Positions 36,356 through 39,884 of a stretch of 64,000 nt of DNA are shown piece by piece. The stretch comes from Closterium sp. NIES-65 (lineage: Eukaryota; Streptophyta; Zygnematophyceae; Desmidiales; Closteriaceae). The number at the start of each line of letters is the position of its first letter. Position 1 is the stretch's first letter. The stretch spans positions 62,001 through 126,000 of the forward strand of contig CANXME010002055.1 in the NCBI GenBank assembly GCA_948144175.1, written 5' to 3'. The notes below the pieces were generated by a model. The model searched no databases and was not told the origin of the DNA. It worked only from the letters and a program-made list of their open reading frames with translations. Position numbers and translations under genes: made by a program.

Positions 36356-39300
36356 CGCATACTGAATCTGGCTACTGCAGCAGCTGCAGAGCATGCACAA
36401 CTTCTGGATCAGGGCTCCATCTCCTGCTCCCTTCTGGATCAGGAGGGAGGAAACGGAGGGACCAAGGGCTCCATCTCCTGCTCCCTTGGTCCCTCCGTCT
36501 CCTCCCTCCTCCCCCTCCCCCCTGCTGATATTTTCCCTTCTCCTCCCCTGCCCACCTGTTCCTGCTCCCCCGCCCCCTGTTCCCCTGCCCCTCCCCAAAC
36601 CCCCGTCCTCCCCCCACCTCTCAACAGGCGTTCCACAAGGACACGCGCGTGCCCTACGATCTCTCCATCGCCATTTCAAAGCTGTTCCCACTCCCCTTGT
36701 TCCTCTGCCCCCTGCCCATCTCCTCCATCAGGCATTCCACAGGGACATGCGCATGCCCTACAAATCTCTCCATTGCCATCTCAGAGCTTTCCCTACTCAC
36801 TCCCTGCCCAATCCTGCCCCTGCTTTCCCTTTTCCATTTCCCTCCCCATCCTTACCCCCCAGGCGTTGCACAAGGACATGCGCATACCATACGATCTCTC
36901 CATCGCCATCTCAAAGCTGGCGGAGTCGGGGCAGCTGCAGAGCATGCACGACTTCTGGATCAAGGGCTCCACCTCCTGCTCCCTCGGGCCCTCCGTCCGT
37001 CTCCTCCCTCCTCCCGCTCCCACTCGCTGACACTTTCCTCTTCCCTCTTTCCCTTGCTCCCCTGCCCCCCTGCTCCCCTGTCCCGCTCCCTCCCTGCCCC
37101 CCTGCCCCTGCCCCCCGCCTCTTCCTTCCCCCCAACACCTCCCCAGGCGTTCCACAAGGACATGCGCGTACCATACGATCTCTCCATCGCCATTTCAAAG
37201 CTGGCGCAGTCGGGGCAGCTGCAGAGCATGCACGACTTCTGGATCAAGGGCTCCACCTCCTGCTCCCTCGGGCCCTCCGTCTCCTCCACCAGCCTTGGCC
37301 CTGAGAATTTCTGGACGCTCTTTGTGATTTATAGCGCGGTCGCGGTGCTGTGCTGCCTTGTGTACTGCGCGATGTCGGCTTATACGGGGTACAGGATTCT
37401 GAGCTACTGCCGGAAGCTGGAGAAGGAGCTGAAGGAAGAACTGGAGGGAAGCAAAGCAGGGTGAGTTGTTTGGTTGAGGAGGTGAAAAATCAGGTGTACT
37501 GCACTGTGCCGGGTTGGCTTATACTGCACTGTGCCGGGTTGGCTTATACTGCACTGTGCCGGGTTGGCTTATACTGCACTGTGCCGGGTTGGCTTATACT
37601 GCACTGTGCCGGGTTGGCTTATACTGCACTGTGCCGGGTTGGCTTATACTGCAGGTCGTCCAGGAGTAGCGAGGTTGTTTTTGAGACGTCTCAAAAACAA
37701 CCTCGCTACATGTGCCGGGCTAGCTTATACTGCAGGTCGTTTTTTAGAATTCTCAATAACTCCCTGCAAGGTTTAGGAGGTGAGAAAGCAGGTGTACTGC
37801 ACTGTGCCGGTTGGCTTATACTGCAGGTCGTCCAGGAAGGAGAAGGCATGGCATTGACTTTGACAACCACGGTTTCTCCCTCTTCCCTCTCCCCCACCCC
37901 GCCCACGTTCCTCCCCTGCGCTGATTCTCACTGCAGGATCTCCAGGGAAGGGCAAGGCAGAGGAAGGAAGCACGGAAGGCAGAGGAAGGAAGCACGGAAG
38001 GCAGAGGAAGGAAGCACGGAAGGCAGAGGAAGGAAGCACGGAAGGCAGAGGAAGGAAGCACGGAAGGCAGCAAGGGAGCAAAAGAGGGAGGCGCAGGCGG
38101 AGCGTGGGGCAGCATTCGCTCGGGAGTGCAGACGATGATGGAAATTAACTTCTTCCACGCGCTGCTCGTGGGGCTGGCTGGGGTGGAAGGAGGGTCCGAC
38201 CCAACAGACCCCCCTGACGTGCACTCCTCTCTCTGCCTGCTTTCCTCCCCCCCCCCCCCCCCCCCCCCTTCCCACCTACCCCCTTTCCGCCCCTTTGCTG
38301 ATACTCCCTCCCTCCAGGTCCAGGAGGGGCAAGGCAGAGGAAGGAAGCACGGAAAGCAGCAAGGGCACGAAGGGTGCAGGCGGGGTGTGGGGCAGCATTC
38401 GCTCGGGGCTGCAGACGATGATGGAGATCAACTTCTTTCACGCGCTGCTCGTGGGGCTGGGGTGGAAGGATCCCCCTGACGTGCACTCTGCTCTGGTCAC
38501 CAACCAGCTGCAGCACATTGAATTTGACAGCTACGGCGCTGCTGCTGGGTATGGTGGTGGTGGTGGTGCTGGCGGGTATGGTGCTGCTGCTGGGTTCAAC
38601 GGTGGTGGTCCTGGAGAGGAAGGGGAGATAGCGGGAGTGTTTGCCCGAGTTGGTAGCATGGGTGGGAGGAGTTTCAAGAACGCTGAAGGCAGCACCAGCA
38701 CCAGTCAACTTGTGAGGCGCCTCAGAAGTTTTGGAGAAGAAGGGGAGAGAGGGGGTGCAGGATTCGACCGAGGTGGTAGCATGGGCGGGAGGAGTTTCAA
38801 GAATGCGGACCGACCAACCAGCAGCGGCAGCGGTCATCTCAAGTCAAGCAAGTCACTCAAGAGGCGGTTCGCCAGGGGAAGCGCGTCGCAGGGAGGTTCT
38901 TTCAAAAACGGCGAATTTAGGGCAGGCTCTCTCAAGTCAACAACCTCATTTAAAGCAGATCTGTTCCGAAAGCAACAGTCTTTCCAGCAGTCTAACCTTG
39001 GCAAGGAGGGGGCGAGAGAAGCAAGAGAGGCAAGGGAGGGAAGGGAGGGAAGGGAGTCAACGCCAGTCAAGAGGGCAGCGTCGTTCCGGGCAGAGTCAAT
39101 GCGGTCAGCCTCGCTCAAACAGTCCAACGCTTTCCAGGGGGGGCCTGTGGCTCGGGCTGGAGGGTTCCGGAGCGCTTCTGTGCCTGGAGGTGAAGGGATC
39201 AGGGAGGTGACGGGAGAGCGGGAGCAGCAGAGGCAGGAGTATGGGCAGGAAGGGAGGGCGAAGCAGTTTGTACGGCTGGAGAGTAAGAAAGGAAGCTTCA

Positions 39301-39884
39301 TGAAAGCAGAGAGTTTCAAAAGGCCTGGGTCTGGTGGGACTGGTGGGTCGGGTGGTTCTCGAGATAGGGATGGGGCTGGAAGCCTGGGTGCAGGAGCGGG
39401 CTTGGCTCAGTCGGGCAGCTTGAGCAAAACGGGCAGTTTTAAGAGATCGGGCAGTGCACTCCGTGCTCCCAGCTTCAAGCGTCCTGCCAGCAGTCGAGAG
39501 GAGGGGAGTGAGAGGGACGGGAGTGGGATAGCAGAGCAGCAGCCGCAGCCGCCGCCGCAGCAGCAGGGGCCGATATTGAAGCCCGAGGGGCTGTTTAAGA
39601 AGCTAGTCAGCTTTAAAGGGGCTGAGGCTGGGTCGAGCACTGGTGGAGGTTCTGAGAGCACGAGCAGAGGGGGAGTGGAGAGAGGGGCAGGAGGGGGAGC
39701 AGGAGGGGGAGCAGGAGGGGGAGCAGGAGGGGGAGCAGGAGGTGCAGGAGCACGGGGAGGAGGAGGAGGAGGGCAAGGGGGTGGGGGAGAGACGAGGCCG
39801 GATATCAGGTTTGGCGGCAGTGCAAGGGCCAAGTTTGAAGGGGGGCTGGTGTGGCGATCAACTTGGTGGGGGAAGAAGGGGTGA
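2546..39884 (+). CDS. GLR: Plant-type glutamate receptor-like cation channel (GLR), about 22 exons over 37 kb
   Basis: Ligand-gated cation channel of the plasma or endomembrane, about 1,490 residues. Exons as read: 2546-2834, 3262-3375, 3559-3656, 4211-4319, 14531-14631, 15452-15602, 16404-16609, 17262-17577, 18606-18663, 19429-19552, 20140-20211, 20478-20540, 22998-23174, 24215-24292, 25464-25669, 26392-26423, 27240-27373, 28183-28275, 29769-29933, 37147-37460, 38318-39884. Phases match and the total is a multiple of three. An extra start at 28039 ([10 protein letters not shown]), open through to 28275, is possible. Domain order: signal peptide ([11 protein letters not shown]), ANF-receptor amino-terminal domain ([34 protein letters not shown]), ligand-binding S1 ([19 protein letters not shown], whose Arg aligns with the carboxylate-binding Arg), M1, pore loop ([10 protein letters not shown]), M3 ([13 protein letters not shown]), S2 ([11 protein letters not shown]), M4 ([18 protein letters not shown]), then a tail of about 520 residues. 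The family is clear; ligand and ion selectivity are unknown. Choices among duplicated exons are my inference. Confidence 0.88.
3421..3815 (+). repeat. Partial copies of GLR exon 3 ([10 protein letters not shown] block)
   Basis: The exon with acceptor at 3558 has an upstream copy of its first part with its own acceptor (3440-3480, [14 protein letters not shown]) and a downstream copy of most of the exon (about 3718-3808, [26 protein letters not shown]). The downstream copy ends CAG|GCGGGTG, so its donor is damaged. Only the middle copy has both an intact acceptor and an intact donor. Confidence 0.7.
4390..6120 (+). repeat. 180-bp tandem array derived from the 3' end of GLR exon 4
   Basis: About ten near-identical 180-bp units follow the real exon (4211-4319). 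Each unit contains the last ~28 codons of exon 4 ([12 protein letters not shown] to EMQAIAG), its GTGAGT donor and the first ~90 bases of the intron. The first unit is 6 bp shorter (it lacks one CCGACC). The array is open on the minus strand for 648 codons, but only because the unit length is a multiple of three. More diverged copies resume at 13730-13930, on the far side of the copia insertion, so copia entered the edge of the array. Confidence 0.95.
6184..6525 (-). repeat. Copia 3' LTR
   Basis: 342 bp, about 99.4% identical to the copy at 13353-13694; the two differences lie near 6321 and 6329. It contains an internal inverted repeat built on CCAATAATGTTGA and TCAACATTATTGG. Confidence 0.95.
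6586..8388 (-). CDS. Copia pol, reverse transcriptase and RNase H part
   Basis: 600 codons open. The RT_copia domain starts near residue 100 ([34 protein letters not shown]), with catalytic aspartates at [11 protein letters not shown] and at YVDDM near residue 281. RNase H_copia follows from about residue 450 ([36 protein letters not shown]). It lies in a different frame from the upstream gag-integrase frame. The likely cause is one or more indels in the G/C homopolymer-rich linker at about 8390-8890. Such tracts are prone to sequencing error, so the element may be intact in the living cell. Confidence 0.93.
   Translation of the reverse strand: MQLSPRPDPQRSRARVHLCPRISPTHQRSCLATSPPPLPPPLTPDLTEDSHDELMFLHLLSPTVAPVVRTMAGTTVLLFSTTPTIYEPTTYEQALACLDAPLWIEAMVKESNAFISNRSFIDVPRPSKHNVVQGKWLFRVKLLPGNAPVYKARYVAKGFTQTYGSDFFETYSPTATPPVIRVFLDFVGRRGMLLHSMDVTTAFLQGDLHELIFLERPKGFHAPHDPTTVWKLLRPIYGLKQAPREWHAKLSSTLRELGFRPSRAASCLFLRLTPSPFFILVYVDDMLLAADTTADLQEVKDALQKRLACKDLGEVRNYLGMEITRDLTAKTITLSQSFYIEKILERFGMTTCKPIPTPLAFGHQLAPPTTPVTSPHPYAELVGALMYAMVCTRPDLAYPVSVLAQFVGTGRHGEEHWKAAMRVLRYLQGTKDHVLTLGGVNPPILQGFSDSSWADAQPDRRSSQGYGFTLGGGLISWRSTRSSSVALSSCEAELYAVTMAAQEARWLSYLLTDLGSPQPRPALWCDNDSTIHLTKEAVFHGRSKHIELRYYFVRDLVQDGHITVRKIASSDNLADLFTKALHRSDHSALLRLQGLAPRGG
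8834..12199 (-). CDS. Copia gag, protease and integrase
   Basis: 1,121 codons open; the better start is probably the Met at 12109 ([11 protein letters not shown]). The gag region runs over the first ~330 residues, followed by an RGG-rich stretch. A cysteine-rich segment near residue 390 (CQYIIRYG...C...H...C) is a variant zinc knuckle. The aspartic protease motif DSGAT is near residue 590, the GAG-pre-integrase block (HHRLGHPNF) near 770, and the integrase core ([24 protein letters not shown]) from about 830, keeping the D-D-E residues. It ends in a proline-rich tail where the frame is lost. Confidence 0.93.
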   Translation of the reverse strand: MTAPPFQVVSSSLTAPALKPVSSPPPLHLLMADDSTPIELGAIDKLELLHDTTAVNWASFEDTLHTHLGSVIIQDYCLLDVVLEHPNGLPPVLPPPLEPPPPNAPPPPEPLPDPPRAPVHDDNPDRWGANLNAYNRLRDTYTLQREAHRVAEAAHTDATARLLSYAQDEKDYAEELRKIHKDVAAWRIADRRALAIIFSCIPSHLKRDLRPTSSSGLWKTLSTQYDRQDLRSLLALFRKFQDITLDSSPTAAAYTRRLIDTVQRLNDRGIVISESLLTARILDCLPPTYDTYRITFTSRYRHPPPVADTIEWLLDSEADIQRDSATVNAVQTRKATTGNHNSGTGGGPGGAGGGGGGRGGGRGGGRGGGRSGGRGGRGGYPSPSGTLPPCQYIIRYGSNKGQPCSQTTHTTDTCFKALTDEWFARGNVGTPPRWNTVFPRPSIHDIRTLPAYQPSTPNLHNVLTQHLPSHILQQVQHLLPSTPTTPTPPPSTPPPQAPPPHYPPPYAGWPYPPYPPPGYGHAPIGPAATPAEPPSSSSNPPGFTPFPSAGFIGHVSTPPADSMYAHAINESLFQYSAFSSSSSCLEFILDSGATHTVLRDAGTLVPLPTPSTIHGADSSFTITSSHTSTLPCPIFPSGTVTGLYIPSLRNNQVALCDLTRFNITALFPGHARHCDLFQTTTGHFICRIPLCPRTNLYTYRTPRTSTHHLIAPTSPLPLPSPPLPPPSPPPIPSPIPSPPPPLPSPPPSPTSSSSCHCRDLTHPAVLLHHRLGHPNFATLRQTVSTQLLDGLPLTLPPLPPSPSPPCSVCVESKLKQAPHKSHPSFSPQPLDLVHMDLWGPNPSPTRQGHKYLLILVDDHSRYSSVSLLRTKAEAPAAIIAWAEQARTHFKRPVSRFHSDGGGEFLNNMLSSYCTTRGIIHTHTLPHSPQQNGVAESRVREVTKTARCLMVHASCPPSLWGYAILHAAILANLYPHPSRPTTTPTALWTSKKPDITPLRVWGSMAYVLIHPADRSRKAGKLASRTLPCIFLGHNTSSPDYLFLHPPSGRLIRSRDVEFDEAHPYYTSPKAPNPLPLTTRPFLWTDTIPPPPPLPSPSLLPPPHHCPPCTPSPLSPRLVRRHP
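12240..13150 (-). repeat. Two GC-rich tandem arrays in the copia leader
   Basis: Between the 5' LTR (13353) and gag (12199) lie a 38-bp array (about 12270-12790, unit containing CGTCGCCCGCGGGTGCGCGT) and a 37-bp array (about 12800-13145, unit containing GGCGGAATCCGCCGCGGTGG). They are internal to the retrotransposon, in its untranslated leader. They leave long open frames in several frames, none of which I regard as genes. The unit of the second array is self-complementary around GGCGGAATCCGCC. Confidence 0.9.
13353..13694 (-). repeat. Copia 5' LTR
   Basis: Partner of 6184-6525. Same 342-bp length and same ends, followed by the ATAGC target duplication. Confidence 0.95.
14230..14640 (+). repeat. 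Three tandem copies of GLR exon 5 (YSDDDYGRN block)
   Basis: Acceptor plus exon start occurs near 14247, 14391 and 14531. The first two copies stop matching after DDDYGRN and run into HHQSQTYPL-like sequence without a donor. Only the third (14531-14631) continues to a GTGAGC donor. The copies of the unit starting near 14391 and 14531 are almost identical over about 140 bp. Confidence 0.85.
14905..15780 (+). repeat. Copies of GLR exon 6 ([14 protein letters not shown] block)
   Basis: Acceptor-bearing copies start at about 14916, 15025, 15165, 15302 and 15452. The last is full length, to a GTATGT donor at 15603. Two further copies of the exon end ([17 protein letters not shown]) lie downstream at about 15695-15780 and 15880-15930. 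Starts are copied upstream and ends downstream of the functional exon. Confidence 0.85.
16010..16880 (+). repeat. Copies of GLR exon 7 ([14 protein letters not shown] block)
   Basis: Partial copies of the exon start precede the complete exon 16404-16609 (about 16020-16105 and 16172-16320). Two copies of its end with donor follow (about 16672-16745 and 16795-16872, [17 protein letters not shown]). Confidence 0.85.
17578..17830 (+). repeat. 24-bp minisatellite
   Basis: About ten copies of a 24-bp unit (GAGTGCATGATAGGGAGTGC and flanks) begin at the donor of GLR exon 8. It is intronic and apparently seeded by the donor-proximal sequence. Confidence 0.9.
18095..18470 (+). repeat. 74-bp tandem array with a palindrome core in each unit
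   Basis: About five units of 74 bp. Each has the 18-bp palindrome TTTTGAGGCGCCTCAAAA (18164-18181, 18238-18255, 18312-18329, 18386-18403) followed by a conserved GACGGGACGTGGCTGCTGCG block. It lies in the GLR intron before exon 9. Confidence 0.92.
19135..19840 (+). repeat. Copies of GLR exon 10 (DAQGDRIG / [14 protein letters not shown])
   Basis: Start-side copies at about 19140-19225 and 19288-19350 precede the full exon 19429-19552. End-side copies (RLRSIGYWT...GLSSSLE with donor) follow at about 19637-19702 and 19775-19835. Confidence 0.85.
20640..21335 (+). repeat. 54-bp tandem array carrying GAGTCGACTC
   Basis: About twelve 54-bp units. Each holds the palindromic core GAGTCGACTC and CACGAACGGCCCATCAGGAA. 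Because 54 is a multiple of three, both strands are open for hundreds of codons; this is not evidence of a gene. The array ends in a palindrome of the TTTTGAGGCGCCTCAAA type at 21347-21363, followed by another at 21413-21428. Confidence 0.93.
22015..22894. mobile_element. Non-autonomous hAT-like element with 8-bp target duplication
   Basis: The 864-bp element (22023-22886) is flanked by CAGATAGC on both sides (22015-22022 and 22887-22894). Its ends are imperfect inverted repeats: TAGGGATGAGCA on the left, and the right end read in reverse is CAGGCATGAGCA. TIR form and 8-bp TSD fit the hAT superfamily. There is no transposase frame. The interior has many CGAACA/TGTTCG motifs in inverted pairs and a 30-bp tandem array. 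It interrupts a non-functional copy of GLR exon 13. Confidence 0.8.
22310..22590. repeat. 30-bp tandem repeats inside the hAT-like element
   Basis: About nine units of a 30-bp sequence containing GATCGAGCATTTCGCCGTTG. Confidence 0.9.
23515..24005 (+). repeat. 27-bp minisatellite
   Basis: About eighteen near-perfect copies of a 27-bp unit (GGGATGGGGGAACAGAAGAG and flanks). It begins at the donor of an end-side copy of GLR exon 13. Length is divisible by three, so it gives spurious open frames on both strands. Confidence 0.95.
24596..24725 (+). repeat. 15-bp repeats of GTCGACTCAATAGTC type
   Basis: A tandem run of TCGACTCAATAG units. It looks like a degenerate expansion of the GAGTCGACTC palindrome core seen throughout the window. 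Confidence 0.85.
24750..25800 (+). repeat. Copies of GLR exon 15 (M1 region)
   Basis: Five or more start-side copies ([20 protein letters not shown] with acceptor) occur at about 24520, 24755, 24900, 25042, 25183 and 25323. They precede the complete exon 25464-25669 that encodes M1. End-side copies ([11 protein letters not shown] with donor) follow at about 25715-25795 and 26010-26050. Confidence 0.88.
26505..26960 (+). repeat. 24-bp minisatellite in GLR intron 16
   Basis: About eighteen copies of a 24-bp unit containing CTTGCTTGCTGCGCCTTTGA. Open in all frames because the unit is a multiple of three; no gene inferred. Confidence 0.95.
27312..27842 (+). repeat. 116-bp tandem array of the M3 exon end
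   Basis: Four further copies of the [20 protein letters not shown] coding stretch with the GTGAGC donor and ~50 bp of intron follow exon 27240-27373. The unit is 116 bp. The copied segment encodes the channel gate motif. Confidence 0.93.
27845..28075. repeat. Stem-loop inverted repeat between two direct duplications
   Basis: Arms of about 35 bp (left about 27900-27941, right about 27982-28018; the left arm has a 5-bp insertion) enclose a loop of roughly 40-55 bp. About 51 bp of flank (GGCAGCCCTCCCCCCTCCTA onward, [10 protein letters not shown] block) is present on both sides. This is the same A-hairpin-A layout as the short palindromes. Confidence 0.8.
29040..29768 (+). repeat. About 239-bp tandem units carrying an EcoRI-centred palindrome
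   Basis: Three units precede GLR exon 29769-29933. Each contains an acceptor, a partial exon ([12 protein letters not shown]), a 42-bp perfect inverted repeat centred on TTTTGAGAATTCTCAAAA (29122-29163, 29361-29402, 29600-29641), then the same partial exon sequence again. Confidence 0.92.
29845..30700 (+). repeat. 131-bp tandem array of the GLR S2 exon end
   Basis: About six extra copies of the [20 protein letters not shown]...NWGF coding segment with its GTGAGT donor and ~45 bp of intron follow exon 29769-29933. Period 131 bp. The last copy is diverged and lacks the donor. Confidence 0.95.
30756..30848. repeat. (CT)n microsatellite, left side of the LINE
   Basis: Uninterrupted CT repeat of about 90 bp that abuts the 3' end of the minus-strand LINE. 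Confidence 0.95.
31380..32501 (-). CDS. LINE ORF, C-terminal thumb, CCHC-like knuckle and restriction-like endonuclease
   Basis: 373 codons. The first part ([18 protein letters not shown]) is the post-RT region. A C-x-C...H-x3-C cluster follows ([14 protein letters not shown]). Then comes a PD-(D/E)XK-like endonuclease: RADLAI and [11 protein letters not shown] supply candidate acidic residues. This order is as in REL-bearing LINEs. It continues the RT frame after a one-base shift at 32498-32501. Confidence 0.75.
   Translation of the reverse strand: MTSGTLPMRLGGLGVIDPISEAPAAYLASVAAAHILLRQLDLPTDCLLSRATQLLSHDWVPPPPEFNPRATMEGALTAEARATLEQYRAGSPGTGNLQLGLSKSINQRRALELLADTLQDRPGEDRGHAIRLISLKGVGAGDWLHAMPTRRDLSLSPSQFSMALGLRLGMELPVAEVCPCKRENSTISDKSLPNHLLRCGDGGDVVRTHNTLVFAALKMAKDASYRTFHETTAFSPPVLRKRADLAIRDQESGETWVTDVTVTDPVLQKRDKRARKPPGWAAEEASEGKHRLYEGRPSYASFFGLAVETYGALAKDTQQFIRMLATYAAKTKYRKGRLTTTAARLNAHFRQRWSVVLQRSQAISLLSKSNRAA
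32498..33238 (-). CDS. LINE reverse transcriptase core
   Basis: RVT_1 core with [12 protein letters not shown] and the catalytic YADD in [12 protein letters not shown] (about 32967-32985). It is joined to the upstream frame (33201-34466) by a frameshift in an A/T homopolymer at about 33205, where [12 protein letters not shown] should continue into EALQWSNL. Confidence 0.85.
   Translation of the reverse strand: MRSTALNAEHFFEALQWSNLSPLLPLVRNLYDGPSRLLVDQRFGTDHILSTRRVRQGDPLGPLLFAAAIQPALLSVATTLPEVAIVAYADDITIVGSREAACTAFNTIASALRAVGLRCNIDKSSAWGRNASGQQEELPLGLTMNQGGIKVLGSPVGNDGLCTDHVRAALGEAASPLLLISQLNPQRALLMVSRSISRRISYMLRTTSASTLSTREWMEWSEALLGSALTAAKLRIPSSELEQSLL
33201..34466 (-). CDS. LINE reverse transcriptase, N-terminal part
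   Basis: 421 codons. An acidic N-terminus is followed by RT motifs 0-2: [32 protein letters not shown] and the first catalytic Asp in LDVENAFNS near the end. It is contiguous with the RT core apart from one homopolymer shift. The annotated Met is the first in frame; translation could begin elsewhere. Confidence 0.82.
   Translation of the reverse strand: MEVPTNEEQAAGSEDNAGDPEFMCGEEAESEEVSLEEETGVDRNAPNTRGRGPSGIAQNQRAVGDTAGETKVTDVFSPSDMAKEEALWQGAEGWDVKQLQRGDQPFLVRRLPPQILDKYCLCLLAPLLRLEKSPTCLGAWKILLFLPRLTLRPSPEPVVGSRWARIEAQLHQFQQGKWDDLFEEAGTTPDTDAPLRHQPDDEGVCARAEGLMKKGNISKAVAALRTSPLAEPSSSTLAALQAKHPPAKDDIPAWVTGIATSELAVPVDALREILAKCPNGVGGGPSGTCFEHLRDPALANEEILILLARTVNTLLSTFQSQELRDLTLTSRLIALEKPGGGVRPIAIGETLLRVVAKAALHSLGPKIREFFLPVQFGVAIPGGAECIIHSVRAPLQEDEARIALQLDVENAFNSVERRAFF
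34494..35894 (-). CDS. Possible LINE ORF1 (Ala/Pro-rich), uncertain
   Basis: 466 codons open upstream of RT, Ala/Pro/Gly/Arg-rich, with no recognised domain. The GC-rich sequence keeps several frames open. It competes with a plus-strand frame over most of its length (34859-35998) that looks more protein-like at its end. Which of the two is coding is not settled by eye. Confidence 0.35.
   Translation of the reverse strand: MPKPQGQGQGQPRGSQARSQSGGGTAATPPRPTLPPTAPRAASPRSAPPAAPGSREAGRARTTGASSKSPRASRAARRETEAHQEPPLREEAGQEASPVPTDAAQGDRHRGTDGTTAGQVLTEGFVRAGEETEEHGIPRGEAAADGGAMENDGVEFELAVAVLPSMAAAGRPPVADADVPAAETEAIPVSAGGPAAAFDGGSVSPSAIPRDAQTEVEETRLGADPELTAEVAMSASPAPVTPTVLAAAVSAATGERGHAPTVEGATTAAVVAASRQEHGQAEGEFPGPASGVSSGAARAKSKTRLRAQPAPRRPGAGLGPGSPGPLRGWLVQGQPPSERAHRSSSLSQREVREEAEAGSRPLGNTRGAPALNATPATAAHAEAPNTTNAVAHNTRHATRRAAITWGPPRGGRTPWLPAGRGAMGEGTRAPTGTGRTQRGVGARGARGGRGGRALVGGSEIPVRTGT
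34859..35998 (+). CDS. Antisense open frame in the LINE, unknown function
   Basis: The frame is open from 34784; the Met at about 34862 ([13 protein letters not shown]) is an alternative start. The protein has a hydrophobic-helical start, a basic patch (QRRKKRRSR), a Pro/Gln-rich middle and an ordered-looking C-terminus ([37 protein letters not shown]) that stops 10 bp from the (CT)n tract. It points away from the RT frames. No family recognised. Confidence 0.35.
   Translation, partial: TMTTDALALMAVALAQASPGGVPGSQVPALLRAVSALAGPVALSSTSHVQRRKKRRSRVPETLPPPGRAPACLRPRQRQSSRLPPSGHGPAPQSQQTPPPPAQSALPVPVTRTSPPPRSAPDPRPASSPQPPSVHPAGWQRAKLSRRQRQRQDLQQTPGLPPSPPQAHQHQPPEASPQPPLRVAQQLPVQTPLRRFPLPLRPQQPLPSVFHAPPSPLLHVRNPQSVPGPPSFHRYPYGGPPVQHQWGPVTPPAPPPPSAVVPGEPPSLVEQRVMHVGTCLTLLSYVLDQLHVTLVQQEVQIEAMQPAEQSAAVSAAEELQQYLPLIGFVPGSPGAALGPGPGALARLAESAQEDPLDLVAAAASVLRWLDGRLCWILLE
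36008..36354. repeat. (CT)n - (CCCT)n - (CT)n microsatellite
   Basis: About 90 bp of CT, then about 180 bp of CCCT units, then about 75 bp of CT. It marks the right side of the LINE insertion. Confidence 0.95.
36370..37146 (+). repeat. Start-side copies of the GLR M4 exon
   Basis: Partial copies of the segment [18 protein letters not shown] and of [12 protein letters not shown] occur at about 36380-36500, 36628-36680, 36732-36790 and 36862-36995. The 36862 copy carries acceptor and the first ~45 codons but no donor before the sequence diverges. The full exon is 37147-37460. Confidence 0.85.
37495..37655 (+). repeat. 25-bp minisatellite after the M4 exon
   Basis: Six copies of a 25-bp unit with CTGTGCCGGGTTGGCTTATA. 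A 44-bp perfect inverted repeat (37666-37709) centred on TTTTGAGACGTCTCAAAA follows, and then another copy of the same unit sequence. Confidence 0.92.
37925..38240 (+). repeat. Upstream copy of the GLR terminal exon start
   Basis: An earlier copy of the start of exon 38318-39884, with an acceptor near 37936, a 22-bp internal tandem repeat (GGAAGGAAGCACGGAAGGCA, about five copies) and the conserved [15 protein letters not shown] block at about 38130-38175. It has no donor that joins in frame by eye, so it is probably a decoy. Confidence 0.75.
38318..39884 (+). other. GLR terminal exon: long cytosolic tail with repeated SFK/SFR motifs
   Basis: 522 codons including stop. After a conserved [17 protein letters not shown] block the tail is low-complexity and basic. 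SFK/SFR-type motifs recur more than ten times (GGRSFKNA twice, GGSFKNG, TTSFKAD, AASFRAE, AESFKRP, TGSFKRS, APSFKRP, LVSFKGA). A Gly/Ala-rich end reads GGGAGGGAGGGAGG. Known plant GLR tails are usually far shorter. A palindrome copy (TGAGGCGCCTCA at about 38712-38728) lies in the coding sequence between two [11 protein letters not shown] repeats. Confidence 0.8.

Noticed and set aside
35991-36691. Ser-Leu and Arg-Glu repeat proteins
   Set aside because: (CT)n and (CCCT)n microsatellites.
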